64,000 bases of DNA from Datnioides undecimradiatus. Taxonomy: Eukaryota > Chordata > Actinopteri > Lobotiformes > Datnioididae. The stretch covers positions 1,877,501 through 1,941,500 of the forward strand of contig WARS01000030.1 of the NCBI GenBank assembly GCA_008933995.1, in the 5' to 3' direction. Both the position numbers and the translations under genes were made by a program. The notes under the pieces are model-generated. The model saw only the letters and a list, made by a program, of their open reading frames with translations. It was not told the DNA's origin and made no database searches. Below are positions 36,460 to 50,000 of this stretch, in pieces (the first letter of the stretch is position 1; every line of letters begins with the position of its first letter).

Positions 36460-36847
36460 CCCTTGTGTGTTTCTGTGCACTTGTTCCTGTTCTTGGTTAG
36501 TTCATTGGTCTCCCCTGTGTCTCGTTTTCCTGTACTCCCCTATTTAAGTTGTGTCATTGCCTTTTTTCTCTGTCGGTTAATTTGCTAAGTTAGTATCCAG
36601 TCTTGTTTCCCTGTGTTTTCCCTCGTGATCAGATTTTGGATTCCTTTTTTTTTTTTTTTTTTTTTTAATTTCTGTTTTTTTGGATTTTGGTAACTTGTCA
36701 TATTTGGACTGATTAGCCGGATTCTGACCCTGCCTGCCTTGACCATCAGTAAGCCTAACCCTCGAAATAAACATCTTGTTTGAACATCTTTGCTTCTTGT
36801 CCGTGTCTGCATTTGGGTCCATCTCTCCTCGTGACCCGGCCTTGACA
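36460..36847 (-). repeat. Unclassified interspersed repeat, copy 1 (inverted relative to 40080)
   Basis: Reverse complement of this stretch begins GTCAAGGCCGGGTCACGAGG, then AGATGGACCCAAATGCAG, AGGCTTACTGATGGTCAAGG, CAGGCAGGGTCAGAATCC and later AACGAGACACAGG. It is colinear with 40080-40526. Contains a long poly(T) run near 36645. Probably a non-autonomous DNA transposon; termini were not resolved. Confidence 0.65.
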
Positions 36848-38799
36848 CTATGAAGCATTAGTCTAGATAAAACTTGCCAGCAATTTATGAAGTAGCATCA
36901 TCAACTATAACATTTAATTTACTGTTTAAATATGCTATTAGTACATCAATAATAGTGAACAAATAATATAAGAATTGTGATGGCTATTCTGTATAATGAG
37001 AACTCATTTTTAATACTTGTAATTATATTTGTATACTTTTAATTAATACTTATTTTTACTCTTACATAAGTGCAGTTTGAATTAGGAAATTTTACTTTTT
37101 TTTATTTTTGTGTTTTGTTGCTACATTTATTATTAATAATAAAAATCTTTTAATCCTATATATTTATATATGCATGCCAATTGAACATGTAAAACACAAA
37201 AGATGACCTACATCTCATATGCTCATTTATGTGTCAGCAAATGTCACACTTTACTCAGTGCTTTACTTTAAAGTGGATTTTAATAAGGTCAGAAGAAAAA
37301 AATCAATTTTGCAATGATTATAATTACAATGAAAAATGCTAATTTCCCTGCTGATGATATTCATCCCTTCTGAAAGAATCACAATCTGAAAACTACCCTT
37401 CTGAACAATTACCTCTATATAAAATATATAATATGTATAGAAAATTCCCAAACATAGAGAGGATTGGTAAAGTTAGTTGTAATACCAGTCTAGAGAGAAG
37501 CATTCTTTTAGCAACTTTTAATACATTCCCTACCAAGTTTCAGCTGGTGCAGCGAGGCTCCTCTCTTGGCATTCACCGCGTGCCTTAATTGACTGATTTT
37601 AAATCAAGGTCCACTGTGAACACTGAGAGAGGAAGCCCAGGGTCACAGAGAAAGACAGGCAATAACCTTGAGGCAGAAAGTGTTGAGTTTAAACATACTA
37701 TATATCTTTTTTTTATCCTACTTACATTCACTATTTAATCTGTGACAAAATGAAAAATAATCTACTGTTCTTTGTCTGAATTATTTGAACATACACATCT
37801 TTACTGGCAATATTTAAAGGTCACACATAAACCTGCTGAAAATCTTTTCTTTGCTCCACAATTTATGAAAGATATCGGCTGTTTACAACTGCCTTCCCCA
37901 ATAGACAGTATTCAGAAATAAAAGTCATGCGCAAATATTGACAATTTTCCATTTCTCTTTTTCATGACAAAGTCAAGGACACATCAAGCAGGCAGCCATT
38001 ACAGAGTAAAGCACAGACAGCCAGGATCTACTGTAAATGAGGCTAAGACCAGATCTGACGAAGTTATATCAGATTGTAAACAGATGGAAACTGGAGAGTC
38101 TGAACCACTTTGTAAGAAAGATGACTTTTATGCACCACTGTATGCATAAAGGGGGATTATTCTCTGAACCTCTGCAAATGGTGACACAGTGTAATTTCGA
38201 ATGAAAAATCCAGCTAAAATCAAGGCATAATTATGATATTAAAAATCATTATGTCTAGATGAATGATTACAGTGATACAGAAGCAGATTTTAGAAAATAT
38301 AAGCATCCTAAAGGCATCGCTGTACTCTAAACACCTCACTGAGTACTAAAGACACGTTGGAATATTAGATTATTAGATTATGTATGTAGATAATTAACTA
38401 TCAAAAAGGTCATAATAAACTAAATAATGACAAGTATAGACCGACGACATATCCCCTCAAAAATGTTATATAAGTGAATTTACCCACCCCGACATTAAAT
38501 AGAGCAGATTATTACAGTATGTAGGCCGGGCCAGGAGCATTAGCCTACATGCATCATCAAAGCCTGAAGGACCACATTCTGACAAATAATAATAAAAAAT
38601 ATGCAATTAAAAATAGGAGTTTAAAAAGCTTACAGAGAAGCTTAGAAATAGACTATGCATAAATATATCATTTCGGAATGGACTAATAAGTCATTTGATT
38701 CAGTGCACCACTCTACTTGATTCAAGGTTAGCATCTTATCATAAGACGTATAAAATAACAAGGATGATGCATAAATATAAAGAACGTCCATATATGCGT

Positions 38800-39130
38800 T
38801 AAACACGGTGCTGCTCATCTCCTCGTCGCATTATCTCCTCCAGGATCCATTCCGAAACCTTCACATCCCTCGCCTCCCTTTCTCTGCAGATCAGGAGAGG
38901 AGACAAAGACTTTTCTGCTGGATAAAGACATGAATCCCTTTTCGATAATGCGCAGTCTCTTGTCAGTGTCCTCTTCCTACTTAGTGGATGGTGAAAATGG
39001 TCTTTTTAATAGTTTTAATATTCGAGACCGATTTATAAGTGTTTTGATTCATCCTCTCGGACAGCGCGGACGGGCGGTGGAGAAAGCTTCAAGCGGCAGG
39101 GGTGACGTCACCATGCAGACAGATGCTCTC
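38800..39130. promoter_or_regulatory. Unassigned CpG-bearing stretch with perfect CRE palindrome
   Basis: Locally GC- and CpG-richer than the AT-rich surroundings (for example GCGCGGACGGGCGG near 39063). The full CRE TGACGTCA is at 39103-39110 inside the 12-bp palindrome GGTGACGTCACC (39101-39112), followed by a pyrimidine-rich tract. It resembles a promoter or enhancer, but no coding exon is recognised on either strand. It could be an upstream cdc14a or xpr1 promoter or drive a non-coding RNA. Confidence 0.4.
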
Positions 39131-40079
39131 TCTCCTCTCTCTCATCCCCCACTACCACCATGACAACTCCTCCCCCCTCTTTGCCCTTGAGACGAAATAG
39201 AGCTGATACTGGACAGAAAAACGATATTACATATCATCACCCTCTTAAAATAATGGCCTATGTCATATTTTCAGGTTTTTTCAAAAAACAGAAAAATCTG
39301 AACAAAATAGAGTATGTGATATTTATTCAAAAAACATTTTTATTATTATTATTATTATTTTAAGAAGGTGACGATATCTATCTGTATATGTGGCATGCAC
39401 ATATAGACATAAAGGGGAATGAACACACGTCATTTCTTGTTAAAATGCATTAAGCCCATAAAAACTACAGAAACATTCAAAATCTGATCGTTGTTAACGA
39501 CAGGCTGCTGAGCTTACTAACAATTTGAACAGTTACATTACATTACATTACCAGATATGTTACATCACAGCATCAAGCTGTTGCAGTAAAAATTGTATGA
39601 GCGCATGGTTAGGGATGTGAATGTACTAACAGTCATAGTAAATGAAGCTACTTTTGTCTCCCTTGTAAACGTAGTATGCTTAAGAGAATTTAACTGGCAC
39701 TTATCATTGGCTGCGTGAAAATACACTGCATTTGCAGTGGTCAGACTTAAAGACAAATGGGGTGAGGTTGGTCAAAGGTTTCAGTACTGACCTTCACAAA
39801 ATGCTACTGCAAAGGTTAATAAATTAGTAGTGTAATTTTATATGAATCATCCATCCATCCATCTTCTTCCGCTTAAGGATTATAGCAATCTTTCCAATAT
39901 TAATTAATAACTAGTATAAACCAAATGTGTAAACTAAAATGTCCTTTGTACAAGAGTGTGGCTGTGTGTACAAAAACAAAAAAACAAGACAAGACCAAGA
40001 CAAGATGGTCGCTTGGACCATATGGCCTCTATGTGTTATCTTGCCTCCCATGTCAGAAACACAGAGTGTTTGAGAGATG

Positions 40080-40526
40080 TCAAGACTTGGCTATGGGGTG
40101 AGAGCAGGACCCAGACGCAGGCAGGGACAGGGATGCAAAAAGATCTTTCAAACAGTTTATTTAAAGGGCTTAGGCTTACGGAAGGTCAAGGCAGGCAGGG
40201 TCAAAATCCAGGAAGTCAATCAGAACAAGGTGTGGTAAGTATAACTCCAAAATCCAAAAAAAGAACTAGAAAACCAAGATCTCTATGAGTAGGCTCGTGG
40301 AATCATGGAAACAAACATGGCAAAACATGAGGTCTAACTTAACAATGCAGCGACAGAGAACAAAGGCAATGGCATAACTTAAATAGACAGGGGAGGGCAG
40401 CAAAACGAGACACAGGTGAAATCAATGGGCTAATCAAGGTAAGGAAACAAGTAGACAACAACACACCAGGGAAACAACTCTTCAAAATAAAACAGGAAAC
40501 AACAAATTCAACTCAAAACCATGACA
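40080..40526 (+). repeat. Unclassified interspersed repeat, copy 2
   Basis: Colinear with the inverse of 36460-36847: GAGAGCAGGACCCAGACGCA, GGGCTTAGGCTTACGGAAGG, TCAAGGCAGGCAGGGTCAAA and ACGAGACACAGGTG. Together the two copies form an inverted pair about 3.2 kb apart. Confidence 0.65.
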
Positions 40527-41209
40527 AGAGAATGTAGGATGGCCCAGCCACCCAAATGTGATTCAATAACCTAACCAATGACCAGACATTAAGAACAATG
40601 AAAAACACAGCCACATCAATACATGTACTTTGACTGGTCCATGGAAGGAGAGGTTTCTTTTTGGCTTGCTGCCTTGATAGACCTGGCTCAGACTTCAGGA
40701 GTTTCAAAATCTAACTGATTTTAAAATTGGGTTCCATTATGCACACAAGGAAAATGTTAATGGATGTTCTCCTCTCACATTTTAAGCACGTATATACCCA
40801 AAGATTAAAAAATGTTTTGCATCAAAATTATCAAACCAGTGCAATAAGCAGCAAGTACAGGATGTGCAGTATCTACAGTATGTACAGGTTATTATACAAA
40901 ATATACAGGTGTATAAATTACTGAGAAGTGTATAAATTATTGAAAAAGAAGCTGTAAACAATATATGCGGTGGATGAATTTGAAGAAATTGAAGTACTAT
41001 GGATGAACTATACAGATGGGTGTGAGCAACTATCATGTGTATCATGTAATGTTGACGGAAACTATGAACATAATTTACAAATGGATATGTACAAGTGTTA
41101 TATTCAGTAGTGGAATGGAAATTGAGTAGTGCAGTAGAATGCAGGAGTTACCTGAGTTAACAATTAAGTATAAACAAGTAGTGCAATTTTTTGTTTTTTT
41201 TTTTTGGTA

Positions 41210-42720
41210 CATAGTACTTAGTCCAGTGTGTCCAGTAGTGCAAGAATATTGGGGGGCAGGGGGGGCAAGGGGGTCAGTGGAGAGCGGAGTTCAGTAATGA
41301 AACAGCTCTGGGAAAAAAGCTGTTCCTTAGTCTATTGGTCTTCGACCGGAGGCTCCTGAGACACCTGCCAGAGGGCAAGAGGGCAAACAGTTTATGGGCA
41401 GGGTGGGAGGAGTCCTTCAGAATGCTGCAAGCTCGTCGCAGACAGCGCTTCCTCTGGACGTCCTCAATGGCTGGAAGAGAAGTCCCTGTGATGCGTTGGG
41501 CGGTTTTCACCACCCGCTGCAGTGCCTTGTGCTCTGCGACGGTGCAGTTCCCATACCAAACTGTGACACAGTTGGTCAGGATGCACTCGATCGCACAGTG
41601 GTAGAAGTTCACCATGATGGCTGAGGACAGGTGGTGTTTCCTCAATGTCCTCAGGAAAAAGAGGCGCTGGTGAGCCTTCTTGATCAGGCTGGAGGTGTTT
41701 GTGGTCCAGGACAGGTCCTCCGAGATGTGGATTCCCAGGAACTTGAAGCTGGAGACACGCTCAACAGCCATCCCGTTGATGTGGATGGGGTCATGCGTGC
41801 CTCCTCTCTCCCTCCTGAAGTCCACGATGAGCTGCTTTGTCTTTGTAGTGTTAAGGAGCAGGTTGTTGTTGGCACACTATGTGGCCAGGTGCTGTACCTC
41901 GTCTCTGTAGGCTGTCTCATCGTTGTTGCTGATGAGGCCAATCACTGTGGTGTCGTCAGCAAACTTGATGATGGAGGATCCATGCACTGGCCTGCAGTCG
42001 TGGGTGAAGAGGGAGTAGAGGAATGGGCTCAGCACACAGCCCTGTGGTACGCCTGTGTTGAGTGTGATGGTGGTGGAGTGGGAGTGGCCTGACCTAACAT
42101 GCTGTGGTCTGTTGGTCAGAAAGTCCATTATCCAGTGACAGAGTGAGGTGTTGATGCCCAGATCTCCAAGTTTAGTGATCAGCTTGGAGGGGATGACAGT
42201 GTTGAATGCTGAGCTGAAGTCAACAAACAGCATTTGTGCATATGTGTTGTTATTGTCTAGATGTGTGAGCACAGAGTGCAGCACTGTAGAAACTGCGTCC
42301 TCTGTACTCCTATTGCTGGTACAATGGAGGTGGATTTGAAGCATGTTGGTACAGCTGCTTGGGCGAGGGACAGGTTGAAAATGTCCGTAAAAACCCCTGC
42401 GAGCTGCTTAGCACATGCTCTGAGCACATGGTAAGGGATGCCGTCCGGGCCAGCAGCCTTGCGTGCGTTGAGTCAGCTCAGTGCGGCGAGTCTGTTGAGG
42501 TGAGTGTCAGGGGCTGGTGGTCCGCATAGGGTGTGATTTTGGTGACAGTCTCCCTGTTCTTTCTGTCAAAGCGATCATAGAAGTCATTTAGCTCGTTCAG
42601 GAAGGAGACATCTGTGGTTGTCAGGGTGGAGTTGCTGGGTTTGTAGTCACTGATGGCCTGAATGCCCTGCCACATGCCCTGGGGGTCAGAGTTAGCTAAA
42701 CATGCCAGCAAGAACTGGTG
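41210..42720 (-). mobile_element. 5'-truncated L2-type LINE with reverse-transcriptase motifs
   Basis: Minus-strand blocks in order: a pre-RT segment (SDPQGMWQGIQAISDYKP, 42478-42711), an RT segment (41877-42344) with [35 protein letters not shown] and the catalytic FADD of [10 protein letters not shown], then the post-RT segment (41274-41825) with FKFLGIHISEDLSWTTNTSS, ALQRVVKTAQRITG and LLPSGRC. One or more frameshifts separate the blocks. No endonuclease domain, so 5'-truncated. Confidence 0.85.
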
Positions 42721-44290
42721 AACTTTTAACTGTTTTTCAATTTAAAATATCAACAATAGCTAACAATAGTCCAAAGGGCAAGATAGCAGAAAACACACAT
42801 CTAACAGCAGTTTGTTTGCAAAATCAGCAGTTTCTTTGCAATTATCATTTCAAAAGTCCTCATTTACTTCCATGTACAATTTTTTAAATTTGTTTAACTT
42901 GAATACATCAGTAGCTCTCATTGGTCTTGCTTAGAAAGTCTGAAAGTCAGAAAGTCATCCAGATATTAAATTCTAAATATTAATGAAGAGTGAAATTAGT
43001 GGGAGGAAATCAGATGAGTCTACAATCAGTTACATTAGATAATACTTTATTTATCTCACAGTGGGAAAATGTATAACAGTGGGGAAATTTATAGTTCAAA
43101 TCTTAGACCATCTATAATTTGATCTCTAAACTCCTAACATTACCAGATGACCGGAGCCAAGTTTCATGACGGATCATGGTCCCAAGTGACAGTGGCGCCC
43201 TGCATAGACTTCCTTGCTCCAGGCTAGAAGTATGGAGAAAAGATGAAAAAAAAAAGAGTTAAACAAAAGGAAGCCCTTGCTTTGAGTTTAGCTGCTACCT
43301 TTGTTTTCTCAGAGCCAAGAACATATAGTGTCCCATTATCGTCTTTCATGGGACAACCATGGTGCAACACTATGAAAGACTTATTTCCCCTCTAAACTTC
43401 ACACATGGTTTCATTTACTGTAATTAACTATTCTGGCACCCAAAGAGGTGCATTTATCCACTATTTTTTAACTAATTTAGACCCGCTTGATCATTAATCA
43501 TCACCAACGGTATAGGAAACATAGTATTAAACTAGCTCCACCTTAACAAACTACAAAAATAAAACACTGCTAACACAGAAATCGATTTATATCAACTATA
43601 GGGTGGGCGTTGTTGATGGCTCATGCGAGCAACAGATTGAGTTGATTGACACACCTGTGAATGAAATCACTCTCTCTTTATACAGTGGTGTGCTTGACTT
43701 GGAGGCAGACACACACATCAAGGAGAAATGCACACAACAAACTGTTGAACTTCAATTAGATGTTTGTATTTTGAGTTTAACCTTGTGAAGACAAGATGAA
43801 GGACATTTATTGTGATAGAGCTGTTGTGGCTGTGGTTTGCGCTGGTGGAATGGAACAGCAAGACTTGCTATATTGATGTAAAATAATATTAATCTAGTCT
43901 TAATCTAAGTCGCAAGGTGCATTTTTTCAAGAATAGTACATTTCTGATAAGACTGCTGTATGTTTACATAATTAGGATTTTTAATAAAGGATATTTACTT
44001 GTAATAGAGTATTTTCAGATTTTTGAATTGGCAAATCATTGATATTTAACTATATCTACTGTGTATCTACTGTGACTTTTGTTGTTCTCAATTAGCAGTT
44101 AGAGTAATTATACAAACACTGTTGACTTGGTTATGATATCATAGGCTGTGCCATGGTCCCATTTGCTGTAGCATACTTTGTAGCAATGGCTGCTCCTCCA
44201 TTCAGTTTTCGGGAAATAATTATTGCTGGTTGGCATGAAACACATCACTAACAGTGTACCAGTATTGAAATGTCACACCAGACACCAAAT

Positions 44291-44711
44291 TTAAAGGGAA
44301 CACATTATGGCAACTGAAAACTGTTTTAAACAGGCCCTGGATGTCTTAAAACAAGCTTTTGAAATTGAAATTTTGAAAAAATCTGAAATTCAGCCTCTGA
44401 GGAGGGTCTGCAGTCTCCCATTCTCTACCTTCATTATCTATGCGGAGTTCTGAGTGGTCGGGGAGGCTATGATAATGAGGCACTGTGCTGATTGGCTGCC
44501 TGAATGACCATGGAGGGGGAGGGTGCAGAGCGGTGCAGGACCAGTATCCAACATGGCTGCCACTCCCGACGAACAACCTGTGGCTGTGCACTATAGCTAC
44601 AACCCAGAAACTGACCACGAATAGCGGGAGGAAGTGGTTGAAAAGAGTAAAAAAATAAAAATAAAACCCAAACATGGTCTTCTCCGGCCTTCCGGGGCTG
44701 GGACAGAATAT
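44291..44711 (+). mobile_element. TTAA MITE copy D (3'-truncated)
   Basis: TTAA at 44291-44294, then the terminal repeat with two substitutions (AGGGAACACATTATG). Colinear with copies C and F until about 44711. Lies in the xpr1-cdc14a intergenic region. Confidence 0.8.
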
Positions 44712-46496
44712 TCTGTTGAACTGGTTTGGTAAGAACTAGAATATAACAAACCTTAATTAATTTGAAAAAGTCCAGTTATTCCTTTTAATTAAAGCATCTC
44801 AGCTCTTCCAGTTCCATAACGAATTTCAATAGTTAAAAGACATATAAGGTTAAGGCAAGCAAGGCAGATTTGGGAAGTGGGCAACGAACTGGAAAGGCTT
44901 AACACCTAGATTAGATACAAGACATGACATTTTGTATGTTAGCTGTTCTCTGGTGGATTAGTAAGTAAATCAGAAGGACCTATAAGGCACGTGGATGGTT
45001 TTGTAAGTTTTGACACAATCAGTTTAGGGTAATTCGGCCTTTATGTCCTAATGCCACATTCCTCTAAATAAATATTAATTAAACAAGTAAAACTAACATG
45101 TAAATAGTGCTGGAATTTATATCTAATTTAAAAACACCATAGCAGCTGCAGTGGATGGAGTTATGTGCATTAACATTAGAAGGTAATCTAACTAGAGGAT
45201 TGCCAAAACATGAGAAACAAGCTTCATATCAGCTTCTCTTCTAATGTAGATGTAGATTGCTGAATATCCCTGCTGGGGTTCAATAAAGGTTAAATTTATC
45301 TTAACTTTGAATAGAAATGAGGGCAGCAATAGTAATACATTTCACCTCAGAAATTTAAAGTAACTAAAAATTAATAGTTTCATCATTACATTTTCAACAT
45401 ATTGTTTCATTTAGGTTTGAAAAGTGTTGCTACAAGACAAGATTGTCAGGTGTTGTGTTTTATCTTGGATTTCAGTTCATCCTCACAGTGCATGTGTCCT
45501 CAGTGATGACCCTGCTTACTCTGTTAATCTGAAGTCTAATTGGCTAACTGGAGCAGATGGAGCTAATACCAGGAATAGAACTTTATCCCACAAATGTGGG
45601 ATGGGAGGGGAGGTGGAGATGTCTAGGTTAGATAGTGCTTGGCCAGTATAAGTTAACCAAGATAAAGGAAATATCACATTATAGTTTTATCTGAGAAAGA
45701 ATGAGGCACACCTATCTAAGTCACATTTTGCTTCAAATTGCTAAAAATTTCCAATATGAAATGAAACAATCACTTTCAGTTATTATTGTAAGAAAAATAT
45801 TTTCATTAAACCGACACCACTAATACCTTTATTTTATTATTTTGTTTTTACGTGAAGGAGGGAATACTTACAAGTCCTGAAGAGTGGGCTGGTTTATTTA
45901 ACATGAAAGCAAAAGAATCTCACTGGTTTTTGATAAAGGTTATCCTGGGATAAGAAATAATTTATCAAGAGTTAAAATTAAATCAGTGGAGAGAGCAGTG
46001 TGATAGAAGGTATCAAATGTTACTCAGGTGGATTAAATGTGGCAATACAGTTCTAAGAGTCTGTATATAGCAATGCTTTGAGCAAATTGCTAACATCAGC
46101 ATACTCTCATAAGTACATGCTAATATGTTGTTGTTAGCAGGTATAATGTTTATACTATTAGATCTCATACTTAAGCGTGTTAGCATGCTAACATTTGGTT
46201 AGTCGCATGAACAACAGAGTACACTAAATTTTTGACCTGATGATGCCACTGGATAAAGTCAGAGTTCACCAATTTGATTACAGCTCAGCCCTTAAAGAAC
46301 ATGAATGTATGTACTGTAAGTTTTCTACCAATCTATCTCGTAAATGTTGAGATATTGAGAACACAGTCAGGGAAAGTTTTAACCTGTGAGTTTATAATAG
46401 CAATAATGGAAATAATATCATTTAGGACAGTTTAGTTTAGTATTAAAATGTAATGCAAAATAACTTTAAATCAGAACCACAATAATGTTTCATCCG

Positions 46497-46520
46497 TCAG
46501 TCAGTCAGTCAGTCAGTCAG
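46497..46520. repeat. (TCAG)n microsatellite
   Basis: Six GTCA/TCAG units about 500 bp upstream of the cdc14a start codon. Confidence 0.85.
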
Positions 46521-46559
46521 TTATCCTCTACCATGCTTAAGCAATGTGGGTGTCTTTTT

Positions 46560-47015
46560 GTCTGTGCATGCGTGTGTAGCCACTGACTGACCATGTGCAG
46601 AGCAGTCGAGAGATTAGAGCTCTTTGTGGCTCTGCTCTCTGAGTGTGTGCTGGACTATTCCGGGAAATGTTTAGACATGGGGGACTGAATCATTTTTGGG
46701 AAACTTTTCAGTTTAAACAGTTTCAGTAGGTATCTGAGGGAGAGTAGATGAATAGTTTGGGTTTTATTTGTCTGTAAGACTTTTTATGTGCGTGGATCAC
46801 ATCCAAAAAAGACAGGGTCATCAAAGTGTAATTTTGGACCAGGTGTCATGATTTTTGAATTTTTCAGGACACATCTCTATGGGTCTCATAACAAATAACC
46901 CAAAAAGAACTTTTCAGTGTTATATAGAGTGGAGCAGAGAATTATTAATGTTGCAGAAGTCATCTAAATAGAAGATTATTACAGGAAATACTGCAGGAAA
47001 ACTTTTTTTTCTAAA
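46560..47015 (+). promoter_or_regulatory. Probable cdc14a 5' UTR and proximal promoter
   Basis: Upstream of the cdc14a ATG. Stop codons precede the ATG in frame and no earlier in-frame ATG extends the protein. No TATA box or CpG cluster is evident, so the transcription start cannot be placed. Confidence 0.35.
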
Positions 47016-47061
47016 ATGGCAGAGGAATATGAACTATCTGCTGCATCAGAATTTATCAAAG
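47016..47061 (+). CDS. cdc14a: cdc14a exon 1 (start codon)
   Basis: Encodes [15 protein letters not shown], equivalent to the CDC14A N-terminus and unlike CDC14B's longer basic N-terminus. AAAATGG supplies A at -3 and G at +4. Donor GTAAGT. Confidence 0.93.
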
Positions 47062-50000
47062 GTAAGTAACACATGATTTCAGGACATTTTTTGAGGAAGA
47101 AATTAATAAAGTATAGGTAATAATGATAAAATTAACTTTTACCCTTTTTGTACAATATTTGTTTGCCTGAGTTGTTAGGGGAAGTAATCTAGAGTAGGCT
47201 ACAGCAACTAGAAGCATGCCAGAGCCTATGGTGTCAAAAGTTTGTGTTTGTAGGAAAATGCTCTCATGGCATCTCAGCTAAATAGAAAAGATGAAAGAAA
47301 TTCTCTGCATTAAACTGTCAAAGTGTGGTCTATACTAGAGATCCTTAAGGAGGTTCCAGCAGTCAAAATGACAAATAGAACAAACAGTTACTATTTTTTT
47401 CTTTTCTATTTAATATGGTACTTATTAATCAGCATGGTTTGATTGGTTAAAATGGGGGCTGATTTTCTACCCCGTGACCCTGAAATGCAAGTAAATCTGT
47501 CCATGCTTCACTTAAACTCACAACAACCATCAATAATGCAATGTTATCTGTGTGTGTATGTGTGCTGTCCACCATAGACCGGCTATACTTTGCCACTCTG
47601 CGTGTCAAACCAAAGAATACAGCCAACACATATTACTTCAACACGGATGAGGAGTGCATATATGAGAGGTAAGCCTCCGTAAAAAGCAATTAGATCAAAT
47701 TTACCTCATTCACTTAATTTCAGAGATTATGCTGCCACAGAATCATCAGCTCCACGCAATGCAAGACAGGGTGACATAAATGCATTTATGGAAGTATGAC
47801 AGATAGTTCATACCTGGTGAGACAGCAGTACATCAAAATAACAAAGCACTAAGCAGTTGTTGATTACAAATCGGACCCCAGAACAGGACAATACTTAAAT
47901 ATTTAAGCTTTGAAACTAGATTGGCACACATTGACACACCTCTTCAATACAGGGCCTCAGGTCAGATAGTATAACAGGATCCTCTTAAAGGGGACATATT
48001 ATGGCAACTGAAAGCTGTTTTAAACAGGTCCTGGATGTCCTAAAAACAAGCTTTTGAAATTTTTTGCAAAAAAAAAAAATCTGAAATTCACCCTCTGAGG
48101 AGGGTCTGCAGTCTCCCATTCTCTACCTTCACCTATCTATGCTGAGTTCTGAGTGGGTGGGGAAGCTATGATAATGAGGCACTGCACTGATTGGCTGCAT
48201 GAATGACTATGGAGGGTGCAGACCGGTGCAGGACCAGTATCCAACATGGCTAGCGCTCCAGACGAACAGCCCGCAGCTGTACGCTATAGCTATGACCCAG
48301 AATGTGACCGTGAACTGCAGGACGAAACAGTAAAAAAGAATTAAAAAAATAAAATGCAACCACGATCTCCTCTGGTCTTCTGGGGCTGGGACAAAATATA
48401 GGCATTTGTGTTGATTATGAATTATTGAAAAAACAATGCAGGCCTGTGAGTGTGTGTTGAACAGAGGTCTAAATCAAATCAATCTTTTGTGATTTGGTTT
48501 TCCTAGCTCTTGTCAGTGGAAAAGTCATAGCATTCTGAATCATTGAAAAGTCTTCAGAAACTTATTGGGGCAGTCTAATAAAAAGGAGTAGCAGTAATCA
48601 AGACTTACAGTTATAGATGTAAGGTCTAGTTTTTCCTCTCTTTTTAGAATGTCCCCAATTTTTGTAATTTTACATAATTAAAAAAATTACAAATTTAAAA
48701 AAAAATATTGCTCACATTTCATTAATATGACAGTTTAAGGACATATCCTGACCAAAGATCAAAGCCAAGCACTATGGCTTCAGTCTGGGCTTTTTTTTTT
48801 TATGTTTTCAAGGCAATATTGGAGTTTAGCAAACTGTTGAGTTCACCTGGTTAAATTGATAGATATAAGTGTGTAGCATCTGTGTAACAATGAAAAGTTG
48901 GTGTCTCAGAGGTAGGGTGGGTTGCCCCCCATCAGAGAATCTGTGGTTTGATCCCCGGCTTCTTTGGGCTGCATGCCGAAGTGTCCTTGGGCAAGACACT
49001 AAACCCTAAATTGCTCCCGATGCTATGATATTGGCATGTGAATGTGTTAGAATTCTTTAGTTTCCGTAGTTTAGTTTTTTTTTGTGAATGTCAACTTAGT
49101 GTAAAGTGCTTTGAGTGGTAAGATGGCTAGAAAAGCACTGTATAAGTGAAGACCATTCACCACAAGTTATAAAGAGACTGCATAATATTGAATACGAATA
49201 ATATTTGCTCAGTGAACTATATGGTGTATAAAACTGGTCCAAGCACAGAACCTATGTGTATGTGAAATATGACATGCATTGAGGAAACCAACAAACACGC
49301 ACATAAATAAATAGAACAAATAAAACAAAAAAAGTAAAGCAATCACATCATGTGACAATACATAATCATAACACCACTAAATTGCACTTTAACTAAAGGA
49401 AAATGGTTATGCACGTATTCTGTTGTGATTGAAGGTAGCTAACCATCGCTTTATAACATAACATAATATAAAAACTGTAAACTTCTGCGGGCATACTTCT
49501 AAAATTGTCAGTCTGGAAATTGCATATGCTTATATGGAAAAATGTCGGTCCAGAACTGTATTTGCTACGGCTAGAACTACAGGAGCGCTCCGCTCCATTT
49601 TGCACAGTAATGTTTGTTTTCAGCTGCAATCATATAGAGTTCTAGTGCACATACATGTTTTCTTGACCCCAGCTCCTGTTTGATTTTGCTCTCAGGATTT
49701 CTGCCCTGTTTTGAATGTAAGATCAGAGACACACAATACTTCATAAATCACTTCTAAAGGAGGCTTATGACAGCTTTTTAGTGTGTCAAATTTTGAATTT
49801 GCACACGCGTATTTCTTGAATGACATGGGGAAAAAGAAAATCCAGGCTTTTAATGTGTTTAAGAGGTCCCTGCAGTCTCATTTCAACACGTCAAACACAG
49901 TAGGTGTCTTAATGATCTTAACTGAAGATTACCAGCATACACCAGGATTATAGCTCTGCATGCCTGTAACACTCAAAGAATAGAATAGAATAGAATAGAA

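Larger units (their letters stand above)
31641..46560. other. xpr1-cdc14a divergent intergenic region
   Basis: About 15 kb between the xpr1 5' end and the cdc14a 5' end. Apart from the mobile elements and CRE-bearing stretch listed separately, no exon, RNA gene or conserved domain was recognised. Open frames here are short and low-complexity or belong to repeats. Confidence 0.6.

Noticed and set aside
37964-38149. 61-aa open frame
   Set aside because: No motif, no flanking splice or promoter evidence; within chance expectation.
38930-39363. Two short adjoining open frames next to the CRE as a small gene
   Set aside because: Low-complexity Ser/Pro and Leu runs, no homology recognised. The promoter-like reading is kept but no gene is called.
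43135-43235. Possible exon after CATTACCAG (MTGAKFHDGSWSQVTVAP frame)
   Set aside because: Short, ends in a stop, no partner exon in phase and no recognised homology; probably repeat-derived.
48901-48955. tRNA gene, suggested by A and B boxes
   Set aside because: No acceptor stem or anticodon stem-loop can be folded. The following body matches the SINE copy at 23321, so it is a SINE head.
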